Both the position numbers and the translations under genes were made by a program. A stretch of DNA of 44,312 bases, taken from contig SSTB01000015.1 of NCBI GenBank assembly GCA_009469665.1, forward strand, positions 1 to 44,312. Reading direction: 5' to 3'. Below, piece after piece: positions 29,125 through 37,889 of this stretch (the stretch's first letter is position 1; each line of letters begins with the position of its first letter). Origin of the DNA: Azonexaceae bacterium. GTDB taxonomy: Bacteria > Pseudomonadota > Gammaproteobacteria > Burkholderiales > Rhodocyclaceae. The notes below the pieces were generated by a model. The model had not been told where the DNA came from and did no database searches. It was given only the letters and a program-made list of their open reading frames with translations.

Positions 29125-31374
29125 TCAGAAATTGTAGGCCACACTCCCGCCGGCGAGCCAATTGACCCCGGGCGCAGACTCGTAGAAACGGCCATTGCCG
29201 TCACCGACGATCACCGATCCGACATGCTGCTTGTCGAACAGATTGTCGACCCGCAGGAAGCCCCTCAGTTGCCAAGGTCCGACCCGGCGATCAAGGCCGA
29301 AACGAAGATTGGCGACCGTATAACCCGGTGCGGGGTGGGCTCTCCCGTCCCCGGGGTATCCCGAGACGACGACCTTCCCATTGGTGTCATCCACATAGAC
29401 CTTGCTGCGCGCCACGATCTCCAGGGCGGTATGGAAGCCACTCACCGCATGACGCCAGGCGATTTCGCCAAACAGACTGGAAGCGGGAATTCCAGGCAGG
29501 CGATTGCCCTTGGGGATGAGCACTGCCGAAGAGGGTGTCCCAGCCCGCGTGACGAAGCTTTCCTCGTAGGTCGCCCGCAGAGCCGTGTAGGCTATCCGCG
29601 TGCTGAACCCATGGGCCCAAACGGAGTCCAGGCCCAGTTCGAAGCCACGGCGCAGGGTTTCCCCGGCGTTGCGGAAACTGGTCCGCCCCCCGGAGGACTG
29701 ATCGACCACCAGTTCGTCCTCCGTATCGACCCGGAAAAAAGCCACATCGATGCGGGTCGCGTCCCCCAGGAAGGCCTTGAGGCCGACTTCCCGATGGCGG
29801 CTGGTGGCGGGCTCCAGATTGAAGGCGAAGCTGCCGTCCGTACCGGAATAGAACAGTTCGTTAAAGGTGGGCGCTTCGAATCCCCGGGCGAAGCTGGCAT
29901 AGAGATTGGCCGCCGGCGTCAGCTTGTAGGTGATCGCCGCCAGTGGCGTGGTGCGTCGGTAAGTGACCGACCCACTATCGTCGAGATTGTTGCTCGACGC
30001 CGCATCGACGTAGCGATCGCGCACCCGGAAGCGGATGGAACTATGCCTGACCCCAGCGGTGAAACCCCAATGCTCCCCCTGCCATTCGGACTGCACGTAG
30101 GGATCGGTCGTCGTCACCCGGTCAGTCTCGTCCCGACGCAAGCGTCCCCTGACACCACAGACCGTCCCCCCCACGCCGCAGGCCAGAGCAGAGCTGAGGC
30201 TAACGGTATCGGTGGCGGTGAAGTTTTCGTAGCCGCGACGATCATCCGTGGCCGACTCATGGTCGATCCCAAGGGTCGTGGACAGTTTGCCCCCCGCGAG
30301 ATCATGGCGCAGTATCCAGCGCGCGCTCAGGCCCGAAAACTCGCGGTCGAAATCGATCACCCCCCCGGAGTGCTTGCGCAGAGCAGAGCCCGCCGCGGTC
30401 CCGGCCCGCACCCGCTGGGAGGCGAAGGGAATCGACTGATACTGGATCACCGAACGTTGGCCCGCGTAGGCCGAAAGCTGCAGTGAATCGGAACCGAACT
30501 GCCTTTCGTAGTGAGCCCCCATCTGGAGGTGGTCGATGCTCTTGCGGGTGTTGTAATCCGTCGCATTGCTGACCACAGAACGTGGATCGTCCCGATAGGA
30601 ATCCCAGTCCAGCCCCAAGGGATCTTCCGTGTCCGGCTGTCGGAAATTGTTGACCACGATATTGAGCTTGCTGACCGCATCGGGGCGGAAAGTCAGCTTG
30701 GCCATCTGCTGGTCCCGGGTCACCGCACTGTGTTCACGGTAGCCTTCGCTGGCAAAGCGCGATGCATCGATGACGTAGCCGATGCCCGCCGCCTCGCCCT
30801 GGCTGGCCACATCCACCTTCCAGGATGCGAAGCTCCCTGCCGACAGATGGCTTTCGACCACCGGCCTGCCCGACCCTTCTGGCGTGAACACCTGGATGAC
30901 TCCGCCTGCGTGGTTGCCATAGACGGCCGACAGCGGGCCGCGCAAAACCTCCATCCGCTGCGCCCGATCCAGATTGAACGTCGCCGCTTGACCCTGCCCG
31001 TCCGGCATCGACGCCGGAATGCCGTCGCTGACCAGCCGGATGCCGCGTACCCCAAAGGCGGAGCGCGCCCCGAAGCCGCGGGAGGAAATCTGCAAGTCCT
31101 GGGCGTAGTTCTGGCGATTCAGGGCATTGACCCCCGGCACGGCGGCCAAAGCCTCGGAGGCATTGACCCGGCCTCGATCGGCGTCGATGCGCGATCGATC
31201 GACGACATCGATGGCTGCGGGCAGATCGAAGCTGCTGTGTTCGACTCGGGAGCCCGTCACGACGACCGGGTCGAGCGCAAGCGCCGGAGTCTCCGCGCGT
31301 GTGAGGACTGGAAAGGCAAAGGCGAGAGCGAGGGCCAGGGGCGACGGGCGAAGCAAGTAGGAAAATCGGGGCAT
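29125..31374 (-). CDS. TonB-dependent outer-membrane receptor
   Basis: 749 residues. Signal peptide (ending VLTRA-ET near 28), TonB box-like region (DPVVVTGSRVE near 35-45), plug domain about 50-165 (DLQISSRGFGARSAFGVRGI, SMPDGQGQAATFNLDRAQRM, VLRGPLSAVYGNHAGGVIQV), then a 22-strand barrel ending in the typical aromatic terminus VAYNF. A Cys pair in one predicted external loop (ALACGVGGTVCGVRG, about residue 400-415) could form a disulfide. The plug and the VYVDDTNGKVV region recall ferric-siderophore or metal-chelate receptors. No Fur box or cobalamin riboswitch was seen upstream, so the ligand is unknown. A TonB gene lies 6.5 kb away in the quinoprotein operon. Confidence 0.93.
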   Translation of the reverse strand: MPRFSYLLRPSPLALALAFAFPVLTRAETPALALDPVVVTGSRVEHSSFDLPAAIDVVDRSRIDADRGRVNASEALAAVPGVNALNRQNYAQDLQISSRGFGARSAFGVRGIRLVSDGIPASMPDGQGQAATFNLDRAQRMEVLRGPLSAVYGNHAGGVIQVFTPEGSGRPVVESHLSAGSFASWKVDVASQGEAAGIGYVIDASRFASEGYREHSAVTRDQQMAKLTFRPDAVSKLNIVVNNFRQPDTEDPLGLDWDSYRDDPRSVVSNATDYNTRKSIDHLQMGAHYERQFGSDSLQLSAYAGQRSVIQYQSIPFASQRVRAGTAAGSALRKHSGGVIDFDREFSGLSARWILRHDLAGGKLSTTLGIDHESATDDRRGYENFTATDTVSLSSALACGVGGTVCGVRGRLRRDETDRVTTTDPYVQSEWQGEHWGFTAGVRHSSIRFRVRDRYVDAASSNNLDDSGSVTYRRTTPLAAITYKLTPAANLYASFARGFEAPTFNELFYSGTDGSFAFNLEPATSRHREVGLKAFLGDATRIDVAFFRVDTEDELVVDQSSGGRTSFRNAGETLRRGFELGLDSVWAHGFSTRIAYTALRATYEESFVTRAGTPSSAVLIPKGNRLPGIPASSLFGEIAWRHAVSGFHTALEIVARSKVYVDDTNGKVVVSGYPGDGRAHPAPGYTVANLRFGLDRRVGPWQLRGFLRVDNLFDKQHVGSVIVGDGNGRFYESAPGVNWLAGGSVAYNF

Positions 31375-31941
31375 GATGAAAAATTGATTGAAGACGCCGC
31401 ATCCCGCGGCATGAACTCACACTGCCCAAGGCAGAACCCTGCCGCGACCGCCTAGGCGAACGAACTCCCCTTGTGTGGGCACACTGGCGTCCATTGGCGT
31501 CGTTTAGGGAAAGTATCCAAGACCCGCCAAGGCAGAAAGTCCACGCGATGACGGATAGCAAAACGCAACCACTGCCCTGTGGCGGCCGGAAGGGAACGTT
31601 TCCGGCCGCGGCGGTGATAGTGCCCGATTCGATTCCTGGACCGGCGGCCTCGGGCTTTCCACCGGCTGCATCGACGGGTGGATTGTGGCCCCTGGAGTTC
31701 GGCGGCGCACCGGGGAAATCTTGGCAAGGCCCTCATGGTTTTCTGGAGCGATGTGCCACAATGCCGGCACGGAATCCGACAAGTCGTCATAGAACGGCAA
31801 GAGCAGCCGAACTGACTTTTGTTCTAGGCCAAAAGCGCTATGGCACATAACGTGCTTTTTGATCTCGGTCATAAGAGCTCGGATAAAACGAAGCCAATTC
31901 AAGGCGGTTCCGTCGAAATTACTTAGGAGGAAGCAAGGCTC
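31375..31941. other. Divergent intergenic region of 567 bp
   Basis: It separates the TonB-receptor gene from the sigma-54 gene pair. It holds the candidate sigma-54 promoter (31841-31856), a GC-rich hairpin near 31590-31612 (GGCCGGAA...TTCCGGCC), and a small GCCGC...GCGGC stem near the receptor start. No coding region was supported on either strand. Confidence 0.6.
31841..31856 (+). promoter_or_regulatory. Candidate sigma-54 promoter of the HTH/FIST-like gene pair
   Basis: TGGCACATAACGTGCT keeps the critical GG and GC exactly 10 nt apart and the complete TGGCAC -24 box, and is followed by TTTTT. The -12 box is GTGC rather than TTGC. The start site would be near 31867, 75 nt before the ATG. 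Confidence 0.5.
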
Positions 31942-32634
31942 ATGAAATCGGAAGATCTATTGCGATCGGTCCTCGAAGTGGAGGCCCCCTGGCAAATCGT
32001 CAAGGTCAGGGACGATCTCGGCAAGCGACAGGTGGATGTCTGGATCGCCCAGCAAACCGGGCGCAGCGGATGGTTTTTTGGCTCGAAGGCCACGGTGCCG
32101 CAGGATAGGGAGCAGGTCTGGCGCCACATCAATCTGGGCGGTTCGCGCTGCCTGATCCACGCCCTCCCTGCCGTTCTACCTGGGGGGCAGGCCCCCCTGT
32201 GGTGCGGCGACGGCGACCTCCCCTTCACCCGGGCCATGTCCCGCCAGATCGCCTCAATGCTCCTGGAAGGCGTCAAGTTCCAGAGCATTTGCTCCATCCT
32301 CGACGTCACCGTCGCGGATCTCTGGAAGTTCAAGCACAGCCTCGATAGCGGCAAGGCCGGCCTGTCCTCGGCGCCCCCGCCGCCACCGGTTGCCGCTGCC
32401 CCATCTACTCGCGTACCCGAGGCCGACGACCCGGTATGGGAGAAACTCCTCGATGGCTCGACCAATATCGATATCCGCGTTCTCAGCCTAAAGCTCCTGC
32501 TCACCAAGCTGCGCGAGCAAATGCGCGTGATCACCGATGCCGAGGTCCGCGTCCTCAAAGCCTACGAATTGCAGCGCTACTTCCTGCGTTACGAGCAAAT
32601 GCTGGGTCACGAACTCGGCCAGTTGGGCCGTTAA
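31942..32634 (+). CDS. Hypothetical protein, possible HTH domain
   Basis: 230 residues, cytoplasmic. The N-terminal half (WQIVKVRDDLGKRQVDVWIA, GWFFG, then EQVWRHINLGGSRCLIHALP) resembles the amino-terminal domain of ISL3-type transposases, in which a strand-rich section and a WRHLD motif precede a recognition helix. Residues about 95-125 (FTRAMSRQIASMLLEGVKFQSICSILDV, abbreviated: SRQIASMLLEG and SICSILDVTVADLW) could be a helix-turn-helix. A Pro/Ala linker at about 142-160 is followed by a helical C-terminus (IDIRVLSLKLLLTKLREQMR). No catalytic DDE is present. A strong AGGAGG stands 11 nt before the ATG. It is the first gene of a pair with the next CDS (27-nt gap). Confidence 0.75.
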   Translation: MKSEDLLRSVLEVEAPWQIVKVRDDLGKRQVDVWIAQQTGRSGWFFGSKATVPQDREQVWRHINLGGSRCLIHALPAVLPGGQAPLWCGDGDLPFTRAMSRQIASMLLEGVKFQSICSILDVTVADLWKFKHSLDSGKAGLSSAPPPPPVAAAPSTRVPEADDPVWEKLLDGSTNIDIRVLSLKLLLTKLREQMRVITDAEVRVLKAYELQRYFLRYEQMLGHELGQLGR

Positions 32635-32661
32635 ACCGGCGGCCAGAAAAGGATAACAAGC

Positions 32662-33651
32662 GTGAATACCAAAGATGGATTGATGCCCGTCGCTCAGGCC
32701 GCAGACCTGATCCGGGCGGGGAAGTACCTGTGCATCGCCGGCGACGAGCAGGCCCTGCGCCAACTCCCCGCGGGCAACTGGATTGGCGGCACGATTCCCT
32801 ACTTCATGACCCGGGACGGTGGCAAGATCAGCCGGGATCAAGTGTTCGTGAACGAAATCACCGGGTTTTCAGCCCCGCCGACCTTGCGCCTTTACGACAG
32901 CGATGCCCTGCCCCAACTCTGCCGCAATGCGCCGGAAAACGGCTACACCATCCTGATCGTTCCAGCCTTCAGCGACTGCCACGGCAGCTTCGCCCAGAAT
33001 GCGCCCAATTACGAAGACATGTACATGAAACCCGTGATTGGTTGGATCGCGGGCGTGCACCTCGACGACTTGGGCAAGGTGACCCCCAAGGCGGTCCTGG
33101 GAAGCACAGGCGAATTCAGCGAGCAGCAAGCGGTGGCCATGGATGTGCCCCTGCCCCTCAACAAGTTCGCCCGCATCGACATCGTCAATCTCTTCCAGCC
33201 GGGGAGCGGCGATACGATCACCTTCTCCGAGACCGGGTTTGCGGTCACGAATTGCCAGATCAATGGCAAACCGACCAATCTCGCCGACTATCTCATCGGC
33301 AACGGGACCGACACGCGCCTACCCCTGGTGGCGGATTACTGCGGTGCCATGGTCAACGTCAGCATCAAGGGCATTGACGCCAACGCCCGCCGGGTGGATT
33401 TCTACGCGCCGGTCTTTCCCGGGCTGGATTACAAGATCGCCGCCCCGGTCGCCGACTACGTCACGAGCTTCCAGGCCGCACTCCCCAGGATCGAATCCGG
33501 CATGTCCTTCTCGTGCAATTGCATCCTTAACTTCCTGTACTCTGGACTGGAAGGCAAGCGCACGGCCAACGTCACCGGCCCCATGACCTTCGGCGAAATC
33601 GGCTACCAGTTGCTCAATCAGACCCTGGTCTATCTGACGGTCGAAGGCTGA
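32662..33651 (+). CDS. FIST-C-like hypothetical protein
   Basis: 329 residues from a GTG with AAGGA upstream; no signal peptide or membrane helix. Early block CIAGDEQALRQLPAGNWIGG (about 25-45). The C-terminus SFSCNCILNFLYSG...TGPMTFGEIGYQLLNQTLVYL closely follows the end of FIST-C domains (Cys-rich strand, FGEIG, then an Asn-Gln-Thr-Leu strand). FIST domains are sensory modules thought to bind small ligands such as amino acids. Cys pairs (SCNC, and DYCGAM near 232) may be functional. No output domain is attached. It is co-transcribed with the preceding HTH-like gene and closed by a strong terminator. I recall similar proteins under a domain-of-unknown-function label only. Confidence 0.7.
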   Translation: MNTKDGLMPVAQAADLIRAGKYLCIAGDEQALRQLPAGNWIGGTIPYFMTRDGGKISRDQVFVNEITGFSAPPTLRLYDSDALPQLCRNAPENGYTILIVPAFSDCHGSFAQNAPNYEDMYMKPVIGWIAGVHLDDLGKVTPKAVLGSTGEFSEQQAVAMDVPLPLNKFARIDIVNLFQPGSGDTITFSETGFAVTNCQINGKPTNLADYLIGNGTDTRLPLVADYCGAMVNVSIKGIDANARRVDFYAPVFPGLDYKIAAPVADYVTSFQAALPRIESGMSFSCNCILNFLYSGLEGKRTANVTGPMTFGEIGYQLLNQTLVYLTVEG

Positions 33652-33668
33652 GCGCCCCCAGGGGACCG

Positions 33669-33713
33669 AAAAAGCCTGCTGCGGGGGGCAACTCCGCAGC
33701 AGGCTTTTTCTTT
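33669..33713 (+). terminator. Very strong terminator after the FIST-like gene
   Basis: A 16-bp perfect stem (AAAAAGCCTGCTGCGG with its complement) around a 9-nt loop, ending in TTTTTC. The A-run on the left side makes it bidirectional, serving the HDOD gene as well. Confidence 0.92.
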
Positions 33714-33812
33714 GCCTCCCGGTGAGCATGGCGAAGGGTTCGAGGCGCCCATCGGGTGCCGCAAAATGTCATTCCCTGCCCGATTCGGTCACGTTGATGC
33801 CCAAACCAGGAC

Positions 33813-34718
33813 TTAGCGATCAGCCTCCCAGGCGCTTTCCGCAACTGCCTCGGCGGCAAGGGCATCTGCAGCGGCTTCGTCGATGCCCAGCACGGCCAAA
33901 CATGCGGAACCGAGCTTGGCCCACTCGGCCGTCTTGCCCCGCCCCGTCCCCTGAAAGAGGATGTGCTCCGCCAATTGGCCCAGGGCAACCATCCTGGCCG
34001 GACGCTCGTCGAGCCCACCCGCCTCTAAAGCGATGGGATCGTGGTGATGCTGGATGGCCTGCGCGACTTCCCCGGGCAGCAGCCACCCCTCCGCCAGTTC
34101 AGCGCCCACCACGGCATGATTGATCGAGAGCAACTGATCCTCGACCTCGGTGAATCCCTTTGCCTGATCGGCATTGGCCGCCTTCAGAATCGCCTCGTAC
34201 TCGGGAAAGGGAATCATCAGCAGAGGGATGCCGCAGTCGCGGAACAGACCGAAGGTATAAGCGTCCTCGGGACGCAGGCCAACCTCACTGCGCAACTTAT
34301 GGGCGAGCCATCCGGCCAGGCAGGCGGTCTTGGCTGAAACATCCCAGAAGCGCTCCAGACGCGGTGTATCCTTGAACATCCCTTGCAGGGAAAGGCCGGC
34401 GATGGTCCGGACGATGGACTTCAAGCCCAGGAGCAGGAGCGCTTCCTGAACCGTACGCACCTTTTTCCCCAGGCCGTAATAGGGTGAGTTCGTGGTTTTG
34501 ATGAGTCCGGCGGCCAAGGCGACGTCGGAACCGATAAGACGGGCCAGACGGGAGAAATCGGGGGCATCCCGAGCCATTTCACGGTCGATTTCGTCCAGGA
34601 TGGCCGGACGCGGCGGGATGCCGATATCCTTGAGCTCGATGCGCATGCGGCCCTCGAACTGCTGCTGGCTTCCGCCCCCTGACCCCGTTACTGCCTGAGT
34701 ACTGCCCTGATCCCCCAC
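33813..34718 (-). CDS. HDOD-domain protein
   Basis: 301 residues from a GTG with GGGGAG 6 nt before it; a later ATG at 34646 (MRIELKDIGIPPRP) is an alternative. HDOD domain about 32-240: IPPRPAILDEIDREM, DVALAAGLIKTTNSPYYGL, VRTVQEALLLLGLKSIVRTI, then FWDVSAKTACLAGWLA. The catalytic HD dyad is degenerate: FGLFRDCGIPLLM has Arg-Asp in place of His-Asp. INHAVVGAELAEGWLLP and IQHHHDP follow. HDOD proteins act in stress or c-di-GMP-linked signalling without confirmed hydrolysis. It stands alone on the minus strand. Confidence 0.9.
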   Translation of the reverse strand: MGDQGSTQAVTGSGGGSQQQFEGRMRIELKDIGIPPRPAILDEIDREMARDAPDFSRLARLIGSDVALAAGLIKTTNSPYYGLGKKVRTVQEALLLLGLKSIVRTIAGLSLQGMFKDTPRLERFWDVSAKTACLAGWLAHKLRSEVGLRPEDAYTFGLFRDCGIPLLMIPFPEYEAILKAANADQAKGFTEVEDQLLSINHAVVGAELAEGWLLPGEVAQAIQHHHDPIALEAGGLDERPARMVALGQLAEHILFQGTGRGKTAEWAKLGSACLAVLGIDEAAADALAAEAVAESAWEADR

Positions 34719-34750
34719 GCCACGCTCCCCGATAAGCTAAAGGGGCGATT

Positions 34751-35722
34751 CTAGCGAATCCAGCCTCTCATCGGAGGATGCGTCGCCACTGCCTCAGCGA
34801 CATGGGCAAGGGCCTCGATGACTGCCGGTGCGATGGTGCTGCTCAGGCCTCCGTGCCCCCCTTCCGCGACGGGCGACCACTGGGCTTCAGGCCAGGCCCT
34901 CCTCAGAGCCTGCGCCACCTCCGGTGGACATACCGGGTCTGCCATCCCCTGCACCAGCACGGCGGGCAGATGTCTGATCAGGCTCACTCCCTCGAGGAGT
35001 TGCTCCGGCCCGAGAAAACAGTCATTGCACAGGTAATGCAGTTGCACGCGCACCTTGGCCCGCGCGGTTGCGTCCGCGACGCCCTCGAGGGGCCCTTCGC
35101 CCATGAAGGCGCGCTCGTAATTCAGCCAGGCGCCGCTCGCGGTCAGAACTTCTGCCGGGCTACCCGAAAGGATCTGAGCAGCAAAGGAGCCCAGGAGGTC
35201 TTCCTGATCCCTCGCTGCAGCCGCCAGGGCTGCCCAGGCCTCCGGCCGGGCCTGCCGGGAAAGGTAGCGCGTCACCTCGGCCCGGGTGCCGAGAAAGATG
35301 CCGCGCAGCACCAGACCGGCAACTGATTCCGGGTGGGCCTGAGCGTAGGCTAGGCCAAGGGCGCTGCCCCAGGAGCCGCCACAGACGATCCAGCATGCGA
35401 TGCCCAGCGCCCGCCGGAGCTTTTCCAGATCGGCCACCAGGTGCTCCGTGGTATTGTCGGCGGTCTCCCCCAGGGGACGACTGCGCCCGCAGCCCCGCTG
35501 ATCGAAAAGCACGGCACGAAAACGCCGGGGATCGAAGAGCCGCCTTTGGGCAGCGTTGCACCCGCTGCCCGGCCCGCCGTGCAGAAACACCACAGGAAAT
35601 CCTTCCCGGGGACCGCACTCTTCCCAGTACAGTTCGTGACCTTGCCCCACCGGCAGAAAGCCGCTCGCCCGCGGTACGACCGGGGGAAACAGGCCATCTG
35701 GCGCAAGGCCCGCTGTCGCCAC
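34751..35722 (-). CDS. pip: Proline iminopeptidase (alpha/beta hydrolase)
   Basis: 323 residues. Oxyanion-hole motif HGGPGSG near 48-54, nucleophile Ser117 in GGSWGS, FDQRGCGRS near 73, acid Asp in GMADPVCPP near 268 and His in GGHGGLS near 295. These, with the GxSWGx elbow and the peptidase S33 length, identify a prolyl aminopeptidase, which removes N-terminal Pro from peptides. A GTG start lies 2 nt after the response-regulator stop, with no strong ribosome site, so it is co-transcribed with the two-component genes, with no clear functional link to them. Confidence 0.88.
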   Translation of the reverse strand: MATAGLAPDGLFPPVVPRASGFLPVGQGHELYWEECGPREGFPVVFLHGGPGSGCNAAQRRLFDPRRFRAVLFDQRGCGRSRPLGETADNTTEHLVADLEKLRRALGIACWIVCGGSWGSALGLAYAQAHPESVAGLVLRGIFLGTRAEVTRYLSRQARPEAWAALAAAARDQEDLLGSFAAQILSGSPAEVLTASGAWLNYERAFMGEGPLEGVADATARAKVRVQLHYLCNDCFLGPEQLLEGVSLIRHLPAVLVQGMADPVCPPEVAQALRRAWPEAQWSPVAEGGHGGLSSTIAPAVIEALAHVAEAVATHPPMRGWIR

Positions 35723-35724
35723 GA

Positions 35725-36372
35725 TCAGGATTCGATCAGGCCGTTGCGCATGGCCACCAGAGCGAGCTCGGCGGCATTCTGGACATTGAGCTTCTGCTTG
35801 ATGTGGTAGAGATGGGTGCCCACCGTGCTGGGACTCACGCAGAAGTCCTTGGCGACGTCATTGACGGTCTTGCCCTGGGCCAGTTGCAGAAACACGGCCA
35901 GCTCCTTTTCGGTCAGAGCCTCCACCGGGTTGGCCGAAGCGGAGAGCTGAGCCAGTGCCACCGCCGGCGCCAGCTCCGGATCGATGTAACGCTGGTCGGC
36001 GAAGACGGCGCCCACCGCCCGCAGGAATTCCTCCGGCGCGGCCCGCTTGCACAGATAGCCCCGGGCGCCCAGGCGCAAGGCCCGCACGGGAACGATGTCA
36101 TCGTTGTGGGCCGAAAGCATGAGCACCCGCGCCTTTGCCTCCCAGGCCAGGATTCGCTCCAGGGCACCCAGGCCGCCGATCCCCGGCATGGACACGTCCA
36201 TGACCAGGACGTCGGGCTTCATTTCGCCAAACATGCGTGCGGCGGACTCCCCGTTCTCGGCTTCCCCCACCACGGTAGCACCGGCGCCTTCGAGCAAGAG
36301 CCTGAACCCCAGCCTCACCATGGCGTGATCGTCGGCCAGCATCACCCTGGCCCCTTGCAATGTCCTGCTCAC
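35725..36372 (-). CDS. LuxR/NarL-type response regulator
   Basis: 215 residues. Receiver 1-125 with acidic pair DD14-15, phospho-acceptor Asp59 (VLVMDVSMPG), switch Ser (MLSAHN) and Lys108 region (GYLCKRA). LuxR-type HTH about 150-210 (LTEKELAVFLQLAQGK, VAKDFCVSPSTVGTHLYHIK). The ATG overlaps the kinase stop by four bases. In Pseudomonas, LuxR-type regulators with similar context (e.g. ExaE/AgmR/PedR2) control PQQ-dehydrogenase genes, so control of the quinoprotein genes here is a reasonable inference, not shown. Confidence 0.93.
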   Translation of the reverse strand: MSRTLQGARVMLADDHAMVRLGFRLLLEGAGATVVGEAENGESAARMFGEMKPDVLVMDVSMPGIGGLGALERILAWEAKARVLMLSAHNDDIVPVRALRLGARGYLCKRAAPEEFLRAVGAVFADQRYIDPELAPAVALAQLSASANPVEALTEKELAVFLQLAQGKTVNDVAKDFCVSPSTVGTHLYHIKQKLNVQNAAELALVAMRNGLIES

Positions 36373-37739
36373 AACTTCTCCTCCAAGGCGGGACCCGGAT
36401 AGTCTTCCGGAATCCTCGCAACCAGGCGACAGCCTCCGGCTACGGGCGTCTCAAGCCGCAGCACCCCACCCAACAATTCGACCCGCTCGACCATCCCGGT
36501 CAGTCCCAAGCCACTGCCCGCCTGGGCAGAGGGCTCACCGCCCAGACCGACGCCGTCGTCCGCCACGACGATTTCCAGGTCTCCACTCCTGCGCCAGACA
36601 CGGACCTCGGCGTGGCGCGCCTGTGCATGGCGCACGACGTTGGTCAGCCCCTCCTGGACAATGCGCAGCGCGCACCCGGCCAATTCGTCCGACAAAGGCG
36701 CGTCCCCCAATTCGTATACCCCTTCCAGCTCGATCTCCGGATGCTGCTGCCGCCAGGCGGCCAGGTTGCGCTCCAGGCTGGCAAGAAGCGGTTCGGCTGC
36801 TGGTTTGCGCAGGCGGTGCAGAATGGTGCGAATGCCGTCCTGCATCTGCCCCGTCACGCTCACGATATTACCGGCGTATCCCTGCACGTCGGGCTGCGCC
36901 TCGGTCCGCTGCGCGATCGCCCCAGCAAGTGCGCGTACCGCGGTGATGCCCTGCGCCAATTCGTCATGCAATTCGCGCGCCACCGCGCGGCGGTCCGCTT
37001 CCAGGCTTCCCTGCATACGCCGCGCCACCTCCCGCTCCGCCTCAAGACAGACATTCTCATCCACCGCGTGGGCCAGTCGATCCGCCATGCCATTGAAGGC
37101 CCGCGACAGACTCCCCAGTTCCGGGACTTCGAACACCGGCAGGCGCGTGTCGAATTGCCCTCGCCCCGTGCGATCCAGCGCCGCCATCACCATATCCAGG
37201 GGGCGGAGTGCCTTGGCCAGAGCAACGCGCACCCCAAGAAAGAGTATGGCCAACACGCCAAGGGCCCAGCCGACCATCCCGGTCACATCGTCCCAGGCAT
37301 CGAGAACTGCCCGCGAGGCGTCTGGACGGATCACCACATTGAGGTCGCCAATGGCAACCCAACGCGGCGCGAAGTCTGCGGAAAGAAGGCCCGAAAACCA
37401 CTCGGGAGCCGCTCTACCGGCCTTGTAGGTAGGCGCGGGGGAGCGGTAGATCAGCGCCCCCTGGCGGTCCTGTATCTCCACACCGTTAGCGCGAATCCGC
37501 CCCAGGGGCTGTATGGCGGCCAGCGTTCTCGTCGCCAAGCTCTCCTCGGCGCCTTTGCGCAATTCGATTCCCAAAGCCACCAGCCACTGTTCGGAAACCC
37601 GGGCGGCCGCCTCGATTTCCTCATTGATCGCCGCTCGGGTCCCGTGGATCCAAAGGGCGGCCAACACGAACAGCAAACCAGCCGCCAGGGCGGTCAGCAC
37701 CAAGCTAATACGGGTATGTAGACTCAAGCCGCCGCCCAT
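36369..37739 (-). CDS. NarX/UhpB-type sensor histidine kinase
   Basis: 456 residues from ATG 37739; a GTG at 37802 would add 21. Two transmembrane helices (about 9-31 and 152-175) enclose a periplasmic domain of about 120 residues. HAMP follows, then HisKA_3 with the phospho-acceptor His258 in VARELHDELAQGI, and a HATPase (GLTNVVRHAQA, ADDGVGLGG, GSGLGLTGM). It phosphorylates the overlapping LuxR-type regulator. The periplasmic domain resembles those of kinases near PQQ-dehydrogenases, but its ligand cannot be read from sequence. It lies 150 nt after tonB. Confidence 0.93.
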   Translation of the reverse strand: MGGGLSLHTRISLVLTALAAGLLFVLAALWIHGTRAAINEEIEAAARVSEQWLVALGIELRKGAEESLATRTLAAIQPLGRIRANGVEIQDRQGALIYRSPAPTYKAGRAAPEWFSGLLSADFAPRWVAIGDLNVVIRPDASRAVLDAWDDVTGMVGWALGVLAILFLGVRVALAKALRPLDMVMAALDRTGRGQFDTRLPVFEVPELGSLSRAFNGMADRLAHAVDENVCLEAEREVARRMQGSLEADRRAVARELHDELAQGITAVRALAGAIAQRTEAQPDVQGYAGNIVSVTGQMQDGIRTILHRLRKPAAEPLLASLERNLAAWRQQHPEIELEGVYELGDAPLSDELAGCALRIVQEGLTNVVRHAQARHAEVRVWRRSGDLEIVVADDGVGLGGEPSAQAGSGLGLTGMVERVELLGGVLRLETPVAGGCRLVARIPEDYPGPALEEKL

Positions 37740-37889
37740 CTGATACCGCAGGACTGGCTTGACCAAAATCCAGGTCGCAAGACGCTGCCGCGCCACGGCC
37801 ACCGCTCTTGGCCTGCAGCCCTGGCAGGAACTCGGAAAATGGATCCATTTCCTTCAGGCATATGTCGGGGTGACCTCGGCCCTTGCCCC

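Noticed and set aside
31745..31770. A second sigma-54-like TGGCAC on the minus strand before the TonB-receptor gene
   Set aside because: The -12 GC is absent at the required 10-nt spacing.
28950..31940. A cobalamin riboswitch or Fur box linked to the TonB-dependent receptor
   Set aside because: I searched both sides of the gene for the conserved cobalamin boxes and for an AT-rich Fur-type palindrome and found neither.
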